Shown one piece after another: positions 25,713 through 33,806 of a DNA stretch of 64,000 bases (the first letter of the stretch is position 1; every line of letters starts with the position of its first letter). The position numbers were made by a program, and so were the translations under genes. This DNA is from JADLBR01 sp020847615 (GTDB lineage: Bacteria > Verrucomicrobiota > Verrucomicrobiia > JADLBR01), in NCBI GenBank assembly GCA_026646655.1, contig JAPKHT010000007.1, positions 62,001 through 126,000 on the forward strand. The letters are read 5' to 3'. The notes under the pieces are model-generated. The model was given only the letters and a program-made list of their open reading frames with translations. It had not been told where the DNA came from and did not search any database.

Positions 25713-28445
25713 TCATTCCAGTTCGAGATCGAGGATCCTGAATATGCCAGCCGAAATCACAATCGACAGCTTGTTTTCGTTGGGTTTCAGGGTTTCACCG
25801 CTAAGGATATCAATACACGTTCCTGGCCTTATATGCTGGAAGTGGATTTCCACGGCCCGTTCCGCTGGATCAAGGTATCCCGGATCGATGAGGGTCAGTC
25901 GGATGTGCTTCGCATCCAGTCGTACAGCCGACCAGTGGGCTTTGCCCGCAACGGTTACGGGAAGCCTGGCCGCAGCCGTCTTCAGGGCCTTTTCCACCTC
26001 CGGCTTGAATTCAGTGGCGTCGTGCTTCTTTCCGTTGCCATCAAAGAACCTCTCCCCGTCGGTGGTTATGGTCTGACGGAACTTTCCGCTCTTTGCCGCG
26101 TGCGCCGGGATGATGGGGACGAGGCCGTAGGGAAGTTCGGGAAGAAAATTGCAGGCGCGCTGCCGGACATTCATGGCATAGGCCGAGAAGTCATAGTTTG
26201 GCAATACGCTGCCTCCCCAGTAGGTGTCCATGCGGCTGAAGACCATTTCCGGATCCTGGTCCTGCGGGAACGAGAACCTGTGGCCATTGATGCCATGTTT
26301 GAGGTAGGCATCTGAAGGCGGAGATTCCATCACCAAGGCAAAGTCGGAGCAGGAGAGAAGTTGGTCCGGATGCGGAATCTGGAGAATCCCCTTCTCGAGC
26401 ATCTGGTAGAACGGCACCAGTTGGTCGTACAGATCTCCGGCGGGTCCGGGGCTTCCCCCCGCGGTTCGCCGGCCAGCTTGAGGATCTTCCCCGTCCATCA
26501 CGTGCCCCTGGACGCCGCGCACGCCAGCGTGGATATCGCTCAGGTAGATGTCGGCTCCCATCGCCGCGGTGGAGACGAGGGTCCTGAGGTGATGCGTCAG
26601 GATCTGCTGCCCGCCCCACTCGAACATACGGCTGAAGTTGGCATCGTCGGTCACGGTGCGGCAGGCCCAGTGCGAAAAACAACGGGCCTGCCAGAGTCCG
26701 ATGCGCCCTGCCAGGCTGAGTTCCTGCGTGCGGCAGTTGGTCTCCTCTAGGCCGGGGACAAAGACGTCCTTGAACCTCTCGTTTAAGAGCACCTTGCTCC
26801 AGAAGGGCACGTAACACGTGCCGTTCCAGAAGATGTTTTTGTTGCGAAAAAGGACGATCTTGCCGTGCTGCCGGCACAGCTCTGCCATGGGGAAGATGAT
26901 CTTCTCCACGACCTCCTGGGTGCGTTCGCTCGTCCCCTCCATCTCGGCGAAGACAAAACCCTTGAGGTGCCTCGGCCCCGCCTGCATCAATCTCTCAAAG
27001 GTGGATAGAGGAAAGTAGATGGCATCTCCATGTCCGGCCCATACCAAGGTATTCTCGCCCTTGGCCTCTGTATCTTTGATGATCTGAACCAGCTCATCCA
27101 CCGTGTTCTTGTAGGCCATGCGCCGGTCCCTCTCGCGGCACCACAGCTCGGCGGGATTCTCCGCTTTTTGGCTCAGCGTGATGCTCCGGGCGAACTCGAC
27201 GTGTCGAAAGCCGCTCGAGTCCTTAATCTGGGTTATCGCGAGGGTCTTGCGCGGCGCGGGCTGGTAGGCGGGGGCCTTGAACTCGCGGACCTGCCGGTTG
27301 AGGGCGGCTATGTTGTCTTCGATTTCCTTGAGTCGGCCTTGGGCCTGCTGGGTGGCAAAAGCCTTACTCCATCCAGATTGATCGAGGCGGTAGGCGTAGA
27401 TTTCTGTCCCGCCGGACACCGCGCTGCCCATGAACAAGGTCTTCAGCTCCGGATCGAAATGGGAGTCGGCGAAGGAGTACGGCCCGACGATGATCTCCCG
27501 GAGGGTGCCGTCGGTTTCGTAGAGGATAAGGAGGTTGCCGAAATGACCGAGAATGCACTCGTCGCCCGGGAGCGTGATCTTTCTAAGCAGGCTCATCCGG
27601 TAGGGGATATTGGGGATCCTCCGGTCGGATTTAGAAAAGAGGAGTTTCCCCTTATCGTTATAGGCATGGATGACCCCGTTTTCGCGCCAGCCTCCGCCTA
27701 GCACCACTTCATCCTTGCCGTCTCTATTCAAGTCGGTGAGGAGCAGGCTGAAGAAGCGTTTGCCGGGGTTCATTCCGGGAATACTCAGATTGGCGTGCTG
27801 CCACTGGACCGACAGGTCCCGGGGGTTCAGGAGAAACAGCTTCAGGATCCCGGTCAGGCCGCTGGAGGTCGTGGCCATGGCGAGGAAGTCGTCGCCGTTG
27901 CCGAGCACATTCCCCGCCCGAAGGTGCCGGATGCAATGCTCTGTATTCAAGCTGTTGAGAATGGCCCCCTGCGGTGACAGGACATAGAGCACCTGTTCAA
28001 CCCCGCCGGTGAGGATGACGGCCTTGCCGTTCCGGTCGCGAGCCACGCAGACCTGGTAGAGCGGGGCGGTACGGGCGAACTTCCATAGGGGCGCACCGTC
28101 CTGGTCGTAGGCGTGGAGCGCGCCGTCGCCCGAGGCCACCAGCACTTCGTCGAGGCCATCCCCGTCGATGTCTGACACGGCCATGTCAAACGGGAAGCCG
28201 CCCGTGGCCAGTGAGCTCCAGAGCGGCTTGCCCTCGGGACTGAAACAGGCCGTGGTGCCATCGATGCTCGCGGTAACCACGGCTCTTCCGCCGGCTTGCT
28301 GCCGCATGGTCCTGAGGTGATAGACGGGACTGTGGCCCGCCGGAAAGCCCCACGCCGTGGGCCTATCCTGGGTTACGCACCGGGCCTCTAGGCAACCAAG
28401 GAAGATATAAGAAAGACAGACCACAACATTGGCTAGGTGTTTCAT
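25713..28445 (-). CDS. large secreted propeller/enzyme protein, GH150-like layout
   Basis: 910 residues. A signal peptide (to about 22) is followed by a beta-propeller with FG-GAP-like loops (SDIDGDGLDEVLVASGDG, TDLNRDGKDEVVLGGG), a linker predicted as coiled-coil (QGRLKEIEDNIAALNRQV) and a C-terminal enzyme-like domain (GENTLVWAGHGDAIYF, VFAEMEGTSERTQEV, GADIYLSDIHAGVRGVQGH). The closing segment (HIRLTLIDPGYLDPAERAV, then GIFRILDLELE) matches the ending of the neighbouring 1075-residue protein (LLLDPGYLAPRGVD, GAFRILRFDLD), so the two are distant paralogues. I think of a GH150 lambda-carrageenase-type enzyme but cannot confirm this. The gene's G+C content is visibly lower (about 57% in sampled lines) than that of its neighbours (about 70%), which suggests separate acquisition. 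Confidence 0.7.
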   Translation of the reverse strand: MKHLANVVVCLSYIFLGCLEARCVTQDRPTAWGFPAGHSPVYHLRTMRQQAGGRAVVTASIDGTTACFSPEGKPLWSSLATGGFPFDMAVSDIDGDGLDEVLVASGDGALHAYDQDGAPLWKFARTAPLYQVCVARDRNGKAVILTGGVEQVLYVLSPQGAILNSLNTEHCIRHLRAGNVLGNGDDFLAMATTSSGLTGILKLFLLNPRDLSVQWQHANLSIPGMNPGKRFFSLLLTDLNRDGKDEVVLGGGWRENGVIHAYNDKGKLLFSKSDRRIPNIPYRMSLLRKITLPGDECILGHFGNLLILYETDGTLREIIVGPYSFADSHFDPELKTLFMGSAVSGGTEIYAYRLDQSGWSKAFATQQAQGRLKEIEDNIAALNRQVREFKAPAYQPAPRKTLAITQIKDSSGFRHVEFARSITLSQKAENPAELWCRERDRRMAYKNTVDELVQIIKDTEAKGENTLVWAGHGDAIYFPLSTFERLMQAGPRHLKGFVFAEMEGTSERTQEVVEKIIFPMAELCRQHGKIVLFRNKNIFWNGTCYVPFWSKVLLNERFKDVFVPGLEETNCRTQELSLAGRIGLWQARCFSHWACRTVTDDANFSRMFEWGGQQILTHHLRTLVSTAAMGADIYLSDIHAGVRGVQGHVMDGEDPQAGRRTAGGSPGPAGDLYDQLVPFYQMLEKGILQIPHPDQLLSCSDFALVMESPPSDAYLKHGINGHRFSFPQDQDPEMVFSRMDTYWGGSVLPNYDFSAYAMNVRQRACNFLPELPYGLVPIIPAHAAKSGKFRQTITTDGERFFDGNGKKHDATEFKPEVEKALKTAAARLPVTVAGKAHWSAVRLDAKHIRLTLIDPGYLDPAERAVEIHFQHIRPGTCIDILSGETLKPNENKLSIVISAGIFRILDLELE

Positions 28446-28481
28446 CCGATTGGCATTCCGGCACGTGGTCTACCATGCGGT

Positions 28482-28667
28482 TCAGAGGCGTGGCGCGTTG
28501 TCCTGTTTCATCTCGTTGGCAAGGTTCACGGCGTCGAGCACGGCGTCGAGCGGCATGTTGTCGAGAAAGGGTTTGTTGCCGTTGGAGCAGGTGTCGGGCT
28601 GGAGCAGCACGTAATGTCCCGTGAACCTCTTCTTTGCGCGTTGCGACTTTCGCGCCGCGGGTCCGCC
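28482..28667 (-). other. in-frame continuation of the small secreted protein gene after a TAG codon
   Basis: Directly after the TAG at 28668-28670 the same frame stays open for 61 codons and ends in TGA 36 bases before the next gene. The segment reads as protein (GHYVLLQPDTCSNGNKPFLD, PLDAVLDAVNLANEMKQDN). It may be the lost C-terminus of the gene at 28668-29222, a readthrough extension, or the remnant of another gene fused here by a deletion. It is too short and too degenerate to assign to a family. Confidence 0.6.
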
Positions 28668-29222
28668 CTACTGAAGCTGGCGGCCGCCCAGCTTGCGGTA
28701 GCTCTCCATCGGATAGACGGCATAGACGCAACAGCGCAGTTTCGTTTTCGGATCCTCGGCGAAGCGGAGGATCGACGAGGGGGAGAGGGTGCCGGTCGTG
28801 CTGTGGAAGTAGAAGTGCGTCTTCCATTCCTTGGGGATGCGGTAATCGTCGATGCGGATGGTGGTCCCGTCCTGGAAGCGCATGGTGATCGTGTACGCGG
28901 CGTCGAGGTCCACGACAAAATCGGCGCTCCTGTGGTTCGCGCCCTTGCCGCCGGCGCGGGAGAAGGGCTCGGTCTTCTTCTCGGTGACGGTGCCGTCTGC
29001 CGCGGTCAACTTGACGGTGGCGCCCTCGGCGACAGAAGGGTCCACCCTGTAATCCGCCGGGTCCTCGTTCACCCGCATGCCCGTGACGACGATCACCGCC
29101 CGGTCCTCCCTGTAGGCCGCATCGCGGGGTTTCTTCGCAGGGGCGGAGTGGACGGGGGCTGCGGCGATCGAGAGCATCACCGCGAGGTGGGTCGCATGGC
29201 GCATCATCGTGGGCTCCCTCAT
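28668..29222 (-). CDS. small secreted protein of unknown function, ended by TAG with open frame beyond
   Basis: 184 residues with a signal peptide (MMRHATHLAVMLSIAAAPVHS). I recognise no family. The mature part is a small, probably beta-rich domain (AVIVVTGMRVNEDPADYRVD, ADFVVDLDAAYTITMRFQDG, HFYFHSTTGTLSPSS) with a Cys-Cys pair near the end. The ATG at 29222 overlaps the upstream stop by 4 bases (ATGA), so translation is coupled to the beta-helix gene. The TAG stop is followed by 61 more in-frame codons of protein-like sequence (28482-28667), so the present end may not be the original one. Confidence 0.65.
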   Translation of the reverse strand: MREPTMMRHATHLAVMLSIAAAPVHSAPAKKPRDAAYREDRAVIVVTGMRVNEDPADYRVDPSVAEGATVKLTAADGTVTEKKTEPFSRAGGKGANHRSADFVVDLDAAYTITMRFQDGTTIRIDDYRIPKEWKTHFYFHSTTGTLSPSSILRFAEDPKTKLRCCVYAVYPMESYRKLGGRQLQ

Positions 29223-30844
29223 TCGAAGACGATCTCCTTGCCGGCGGTGGCGCCCTTCAGGAAATCGAAATAGTCGTTGCAGTTTTGGTTGGTGACCCGG
29301 GTGCCGTTGATGCTCAGGTTGCGAAACGTCACGCGGCCGATGGGTGCGCTGGCGCCGCCCTCGAGCCCGAAGGAGGACTTCCTGGCGATGTGGGGGGTGG
29401 TCACGGTGATGTTCTCGAAAACGACGTTCTGGTATGCCGGGCCGCCGCCTTCGGCGCGGATGGGCATCAGGAACAGGAGGGGGACGAACGGCGCCTCGAT
29501 GAGGAAGTTTTTGAAGACGGAGTTTTTCACGCTCCCGCGCGAGATGTTCACGGTCTGCCTGGCGATTGGGTTATTGTACGCGATAACCTGAAGTCCATCG
29601 ACGACGCAGCCATCGGGCTCGCGGATCCAGAGGGGTTCGGCGTTGTTCAGCTGCCAGACGGTATAGTTGCGGACGCGGGCCGGGCCGCCGACCTTGAGGT
29701 TCGTGTCGGCGGCCATGACGAAGCAGTCGTCGAGGTGCCATCCGTCGTACGGCTCGGACTTTGGCACCTCGCGCGTGAAACCATCCGTGTTGCCGTGCCA
29801 GGCGCCGACCACGGCCACGTCCTTCACGGGCGCGATCGAGTGGCTGACGTGGTTGTGCGGGTCCGTGATCTGGATGCCATCCAGCCGGACGCCCTTCTCC
29901 AGCGTGGTGAAGTAGGGCTCGTCCCCCCAGCGCTGCTTCGCGCCCGACATCGTCCCGCGCCCGCGCAGGAGGGCCATCTCGGCGATCGGCGGGCGTCGCG
30001 TGTCGGCGCTGAAGACGCCGTAGACGTAGGATCCGCCGGCCAGATAGGCGGTCTGCCCGCTCTTGAGCACGATGTAGTGGTCTGGGTCCGCGGGGTTGTA
30101 TCGCGAGTAGTCGTGCACCCCGGGCTCGAAATAGATGACCTTGGCCTTCGCGAAATCCTCGACGCCGCGGGGCTGGCCCGGTTTGAGCACGAGCGTGCCG
30201 GGCGCGCGCTTGTCGGGAACATCGGTCTCGGGCGCGCGGGCGAACAGGAACAGCGGATTGCGGTAGCCCTCGAACGCCTGCTTGGGATCGGCGGCCTTGA
30301 GTTTCTCCAGCGCCTGCAGGTGGTTTGGGACGATCGCGATCTTGGCGGGTTTGGATAGGGTGAACCGTATCGTGTCGCCTCCGGCCAACTGGCCCCTGAT
30401 CCCCAGGCCCGAAGGGAAGATCCCGCAGCTCTTCAGCGGCAGCGCCAGGCCATCGAGGGGCCGCTTGACCTTCACCTCGACCTCGACGGGTCCTCCGGCG
30501 AAGTCGAAGTGCGCCCACGAGTGCGCGTAGGTGTCGCGGTCTTCCTCGGGGCGCGTGTACTCGTTCGAGTGCAGGCCCAAGAACGTGAGCTTGATGTACT
30601 TCCCCTCGGTATCCAGCAGCTTATCCACCGAGCGGTTATAGGAATAGTACGTGAACGGTCTCCACGTCTTGCCGCCGGCCCGCAGGCTCACCTCGTAATC
30701 GGGAGATGGGGCGATGTCGCCGCCCGGGCCGTCCCAGGACACGACTCTTGTCGCGGGACCGGGCGCGGCTTGGCCCGGGGCCACAGCCATGGCAAGCGCC
30801 ACCGCGATCGGGGCTGACATCGGCCAAGAAAACAGAATCGCCAT
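29219..30844 (-). CDS. right-handed beta-helix glycosidase, GH28/GH49-like, secreted
   Basis: 541 residues starting at the ATG at 30844, which opens a signal peptide (to about residue 26). An N-terminal beta-sandwich (about 30-175) precedes a parallel beta-helix. Catalytic-type motifs are HGNTDG (350-355) and WHLDDCFV (369-376), the acidic pairs expected in GH28 polygalacturonases and GH49 dextranase-like enzymes; VNISRGSVKNSVFKNF is a later helix turn. The overall layout (sandwich then helix) is closer to GH49/GH28-like proteins of PVC bacteria than to classical pectinases. It is the first gene of the large operon and lies 51 bases downstream of the putative operator. Confidence 0.78.
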   Translation of the reverse strand: MAILFSWPMSAPIAVALAMAVAPGQAAPGPATRVVSWDGPGGDIAPSPDYEVSLRAGGKTWRPFTYYSYNRSVDKLLDTEGKYIKLTFLGLHSNEYTRPEEDRDTYAHSWAHFDFAGGPVEVEVKVKRPLDGLALPLKSCGIFPSGLGIRGQLAGGDTIRFTLSKPAKIAIVPNHLQALEKLKAADPKQAFEGYRNPLFLFARAPETDVPDKRAPGTLVLKPGQPRGVEDFAKAKVIYFEPGVHDYSRYNPADPDHYIVLKSGQTAYLAGGSYVYGVFSADTRRPPIAEMALLRGRGTMSGAKQRWGDEPYFTTLEKGVRLDGIQITDPHNHVSHSIAPVKDVAVVGAWHGNTDGFTREVPKSEPYDGWHLDDCFVMAADTNLKVGGPARVRNYTVWQLNNAEPLWIREPDGCVVDGLQVIAYNNPIARQTVNISRGSVKNSVFKNFLIEAPFVPLLFLMPIRAEGGGPAYQNVVFENITVTTPHIARKSSFGLEGGASAPIGRVTFRNLSINGTRVTNQNCNDYFDFLKGATAGKEIVFE

Positions 30845-30895
30845 GTGTTGGTCTCCAACGATCGCTGGGAGCATCTCAGGAGTAATCCGTCTTGG

Positions 30896-30935
30896 CCATG
30901 AGGTTTCGCGCGTTTCGCTTGAGATCTTTCACCCG
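30896..30935 (-). promoter_or_regulatory. putative XylR-type operator upstream of the 25 kb polysaccharide operon
   Basis: This 40-bp segment is identical at 32 of 40 positions to 4512-4551 next to the XylR-like regulator gene, in the same orientation relative to a downstream minus-strand gene. It ends 51 bases before the start codon of the first operon gene, where an activator of this type would bind upstream of the promoter. Two copies in otherwise unrelated upstream regions, one beside the regulator, make a shared regulon likely. Inferred from sequence similarity only. Confidence 0.6.
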
Positions 30936-31229
30936 GTCGCGAAGCAGGGCGACTCGATGCCGCCGTCCCCTTGCACCCGGAGGCATGCGGTATTGGGTTT
31001 CTGGCACCGCCGTGATCCCTGGCGGCCTGTTGAAGAACGACATCGGACGCCGAGGCCGGCGTCCCTCCCGGGTAGCGTCTGAAGGGCCCGCGGCCTCGCG
31101 GGCCGGGTTGATTTTGGACAGGGATGAACAATTCAACGGGCCGCTAACGGCCCCGCGTGAAACGGCGGTGGGCATATGGACACGGGGTGGGGCGCGGACG
31201 GTGTGCGGAAACGGGCGCTTTTTGATCAC

Positions 31230-31256
31230 TGGACAAAGTAGTTTAATGGCTATATT
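31230..31256 (+). promoter_or_regulatory. possible sigma-70-type promoter for the PEP-CTERM gene
   Basis: TGGACA (31230-31235) and TATATT (31251-31256) are separated by 15 bases in the only AT-rich patch upstream of the gene, leaving a leader of about 60 bases. The spacing is short and no experimental consensus is known for this organism, so this is a weak call. Confidence 0.3.
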
Positions 31257-31324
31257 ACCAACACCAATCGGCGCTCCGGAGGGCCAGCCGGATCTGGGCG
31301 ACGAGCGCGCTGGGGTGCAGGTGA

Positions 31325-32236
31325 ATGAGACGTATCGATGACAGACTGAGGCGAGGGGCGATCGTGGCGTCGCTCGCGTGCTTGATCGCGGGCCCGGCCC
31401 CGGCGCAGGTGACGAATGTCTATAACCTCACGACGCAGACCGTGACAAACAACGTGGGCGTCACCCCGTACACGGTGCCCGTGACGACCACGTTCATCAA
31501 CGGGCAGACCGTGACGGGTAGCTGGCTGAACGGAACCCCGGGCGCCGGTTACAGCGGCGATGTTTTCGTGCGTCGTGGCGCGGGTGGATCGGGATCGGGC
31601 ACCTACCGGCGCCTGTTTGATTTCGGGGAGAACAACTCCCCGTCGACGAACCTGACGGTGATGCAGAACGGGTACAACCGGCCCAAGGTTTTCGATACGG
31701 GCAATCTTGGAGGGTTTGATGAGGTCGTTGTCGGGAGCCAGATGACCAACTATCTGGACACGACCGGGCAGTACTTCGTCATGGCGCTCGACATCAACGA
31801 GACGGGTGGCGGGTCGGAAATCTCTCTCGATGATTTTCGCATCTACACGTCGACGAACCAGAATCCCACGGTGCCCACGACTCCCGCTGGGCTGACGAAT
31901 CTGGGAACCTTGCGCTACCAGATGAACGGTTCTATCACCCAGAACTTCGTGCTTGCGCAGGGCGTTGGGAGCGGTGCCGGGGATCTTTTCCTGTTCGTTG
32001 AGAAGAGCCTGCTGGTGGGTGCCGGCGCATCTGACTACGTGTTCTTCTACGTATCGGTCGGGCAGTACGACATCATCTTTAACGCGCGGGACGACCGGTT
32101 TGGCTGGAACAACGGGTTCGAGGAATTCGCGCTGCTATCGGGTTCTCAAGAGCAGATTCCCGAGCCGCCGGTGTTGGCGTTAGGGGCGCTGGGGTTGATG
32201 GGTTGTTTAATCTATCGGGCGCGGCGCCGACGGTAG
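31325..32236 (+). CDS. PEP-CTERM sorting-domain protein
   Basis: 303 residues: signal peptide (to about AQ at residue 28), a beta-rich, Thr/Asn/Gly-rich extracellular domain, and a C-terminal PEP-CTERM signal. The signal consists of IPEPPVLALGALGLMG, that is the PEP motif, a short membrane segment, and a terminal arginine cluster (RARRRR). Such proteins are cleaved by an exosortase and displayed on the surface, often with exopolysaccharide. No exosortase is encoded in the window. Residues 90-230 (RRLFDFGENNSPSTNLTVMQ, GQYFVMALDINETGGGSEIS) have no function that I recognise. It is a single gene, divergent from the polysaccharide operon. Confidence 0.88.
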   Translation: MRRIDDRLRRGAIVASLACLIAGPAPAQVTNVYNLTTQTVTNNVGVTPYTVPVTTTFINGQTVTGSWLNGTPGAGYSGDVFVRRGAGGSGSGTYRRLFDFGENNSPSTNLTVMQNGYNRPKVFDTGNLGGFDEVVVGSQMTNYLDTTGQYFVMALDINETGGGSEISLDDFRIYTSTNQNPTVPTTPAGLTNLGTLRYQMNGSITQNFVLAQGVGSGAGDLFLFVEKSLLVGAGASDYVFFYVSVGQYDIIFNARDDRFGWNNGFEEFALLSGSQEQIPEPPVLALGALGLMGCLIYRARRRR

Positions 32237-32557
32237 CCCGAGGATCGCCTCAACCCTGCCCGTGGCCGAACGCGCGAGCTTTGGCCGCAGCGGGTTGAGC
32301 GGATTGCCGGCTGAAGGCGGCGCCGCGAGCCCAAGACCACGGGAACGTTCGTAGTGGTGCCTTTAGGCACTCCGCGGCCCACCAGAAGTTTCCACATGAA
32401 TGATACGGCGCTCGTCCGGCGGTGGGCCCGCGGGCAGATCGGACGATCTCTGGCAGCCGCCGGACCAGATCGGCCAAATTTTCATGGGGACTGGTATCTG
32501 GGCCGGGAAGTTCAACCCGATTGACATTCGGGGCCATTATCCAAGATTGGGGTCATC
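32237..32557. repeat. 321-base gap with dispersed palindromic repeats
   Basis: No gene. A degenerate GGCCGAACGC-type palindrome lies at 32264-32286. A nested-hairpin element covers 32296-32410: GGCTGAAGGCGGC, then CCCAAGACCACGGGAA, then CGTAGTGGTGCCTTTAGGCAC, then CCACCAGAAGTTTCCACATG. Its segment 32330-32410 matches 43106-43186 over the same 81-base length at about 90% identity. Further on, 32427-32480 resembles 33648-33700 (CCGCGGGC, GATCG, ACGATC, CCAGAT, GGCCA, ATTTTC). Confidence 0.75.
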
Positions 32558-33403
32558 ATGTCGGAAGGCGATGGGAGGTCGGCGCTGGTGGTGGGCTGCG
32601 GCTACGTGGGCCGCGAGCTGGCGCTCGGTTTGGCGCGGGATGGGTGGGCGGTGACGGGGTGGGTGAGGACGGAGGCATCGGCTTTGGCGCTGCGGGCCGA
32701 GGGGTTGCGGATGATCGCGGCGGATGCGGCTGAGGAGGCATCCTGGGCCGGGGTGCCGCGGGATTTCACGATGGCGGTCCTATGCGCGGCGACGCGCGGC
32801 GGAACGGCGGAGGACTACCGGCGGGTGTACCTGGAGGGGATGCGCCGGATGGCGGGGCATGTTGCGCGGGGCGCGCGCCTGGTTCTCACGTCATCGACCT
32901 CGGTCTATGGCCAGGATGATGGGTCGTGGGTGACGGAGGAATGCGCCGCCGAACCGGACAGCGAGACCGCGCGCGTCTTGCTGGAGTCGGAGCGGGTTTG
33001 CCTCGGGGCGGGTGGCGCCGTGGCGCGGGTGGCGGGGATCTATGGACCGGGGCGGTCGGGGCCGCTGCGGCTGCTGCGCGCGGGCGATGTGCGAGTCCCG
33101 TCAGGAGGGGGACGCTGGATGAACCAGATCCACCGCGATGACGTGGCCTCGGCCCTGCGATTTCTCGGGGAGCGGGGCGCGGCGGGGATTTTCAATGTCG
33201 CCGATGATCGTCCGGTGAGGCAGGGGGAATTCTACGCGTGGCTTGCGGGACGGCTGGGGTTGCCGCCGCCCGCGGCCGGCCCCGGAGCGCCCAGCCGGCG
33301 GGGTTTCACCGACAAGCGGGTGTGCAATCGGAAGATCCGCGCGCTGGGGTGGGCGCCGAGATATCGCTCGTTCGAAGAGGGGTATGTGGACACGCTTGGC
33401 TGA
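32558..33403 (+). CDS. NAD(P)-dependent epimerase/dehydratase-like SDR protein
   Basis: 281-residue extended short-chain dehydrogenase-like protein. The N-terminal glycine motif is VVGCGYVGRELA, followed by LTSSTSVYG (Ser/Tyr region; the usual YxxxK is not obvious) and VARVAGIYGPGR, which is typical of the YeeZ/epimerase branch. There is no signal peptide. A nucleotide-sugar or small-molecule substrate is likely, but the degenerate active site leaves the reaction open. It stands alone between two repeat-filled gaps. Confidence 0.8.
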   Translation: MSEGDGRSALVVGCGYVGRELALGLARDGWAVTGWVRTEASALALRAEGLRMIAADAAEEASWAGVPRDFTMAVLCAATRGGTAEDYRRVYLEGMRRMAGHVARGARLVLTSSTSVYGQDDGSWVTEECAAEPDSETARVLLESERVCLGAGGAVARVAGIYGPGRSGPLRLLRAGDVRVPSGGGRWMNQIHRDDVASALRFLGERGAAGIFNVADDRPVRQGEFYAWLAGRLGLPPPAAGPGAPSRRGFTDKRVCNRKIRALGWAPRYRSFEEGYVDTLG

Positions 33404-33806
33404 GTCGAAAATGCCATCGGCTCGCACATAGCGGCCCGGGGACGGTCCGCACTCCACAGGCCTTCGGCCGAAATCAGGCGACATCCTGGGCCATGGCGGC
33501 GCCCGGTTTCGCGCGCAGCGCTCTGGAGTGCGGTGCGTCCTCGCACCGCTTTGCGCCGAAGCAGGTGAGGATGTTTCATCCCCCGGTGGTCCGGCGACTG
33601 CCGGATGAGATCTCGAAAATTCGTAGCCACGGTCGCCAGACCGTGGGCCCGCGGGCGGATCGAACGATCCCATCTGTGACCAGATGGGCCACATTTTCCC
33701 AAGCCGGTGGTGGCCCGTCCTTGGGGCGTGATGCCCCCGAGATAGCAGAAGGCCGCAAGCCTTCCCCTCCGTCGGATTGACTTCCGGTGTGGTGCTGGGC
33801 ACAATC
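33404..33806. repeat. 403-base gap with dispersed palindromic repeats upstream of purA
   Basis: No gene was found. Contents in order: an element at 33435-33474 that recurs at 61207-61246 (33 of 40 positions); GGAGTGCGGTGCG and CGCACCG in an imperfect hairpin near 33525-33550; CCGGTGGTCCGGCGACTGCC at 33583-33602, also found at 38790 and 42980; a perfect 8-bp hairpin with a GCCA loop at 33627-33646 (CCACGGTC/GACCGTGG), repeated at 43228-43247; and a perfect 8-bp hairpin CCCATCTG/CAGATGGG at 33669-33688. The purA promoter must lie within or after these. Confidence 0.75.

Larger units (their letters stand above)
30845..31324. other. 480-base intergenic region between divergent transcription units
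   Basis: No gene was found here. It holds the putative operator at 30896-30935, a GC-rich hairpin around 31048-31067 (GGACGCCGAGGCCGGCGTCC) and, near its right end, an AT-richer stretch (31221-31262) with a possible promoter for the PEP-CTERM gene. The middle (30940-31220) shows nothing else that I can name. Confidence 0.6.
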
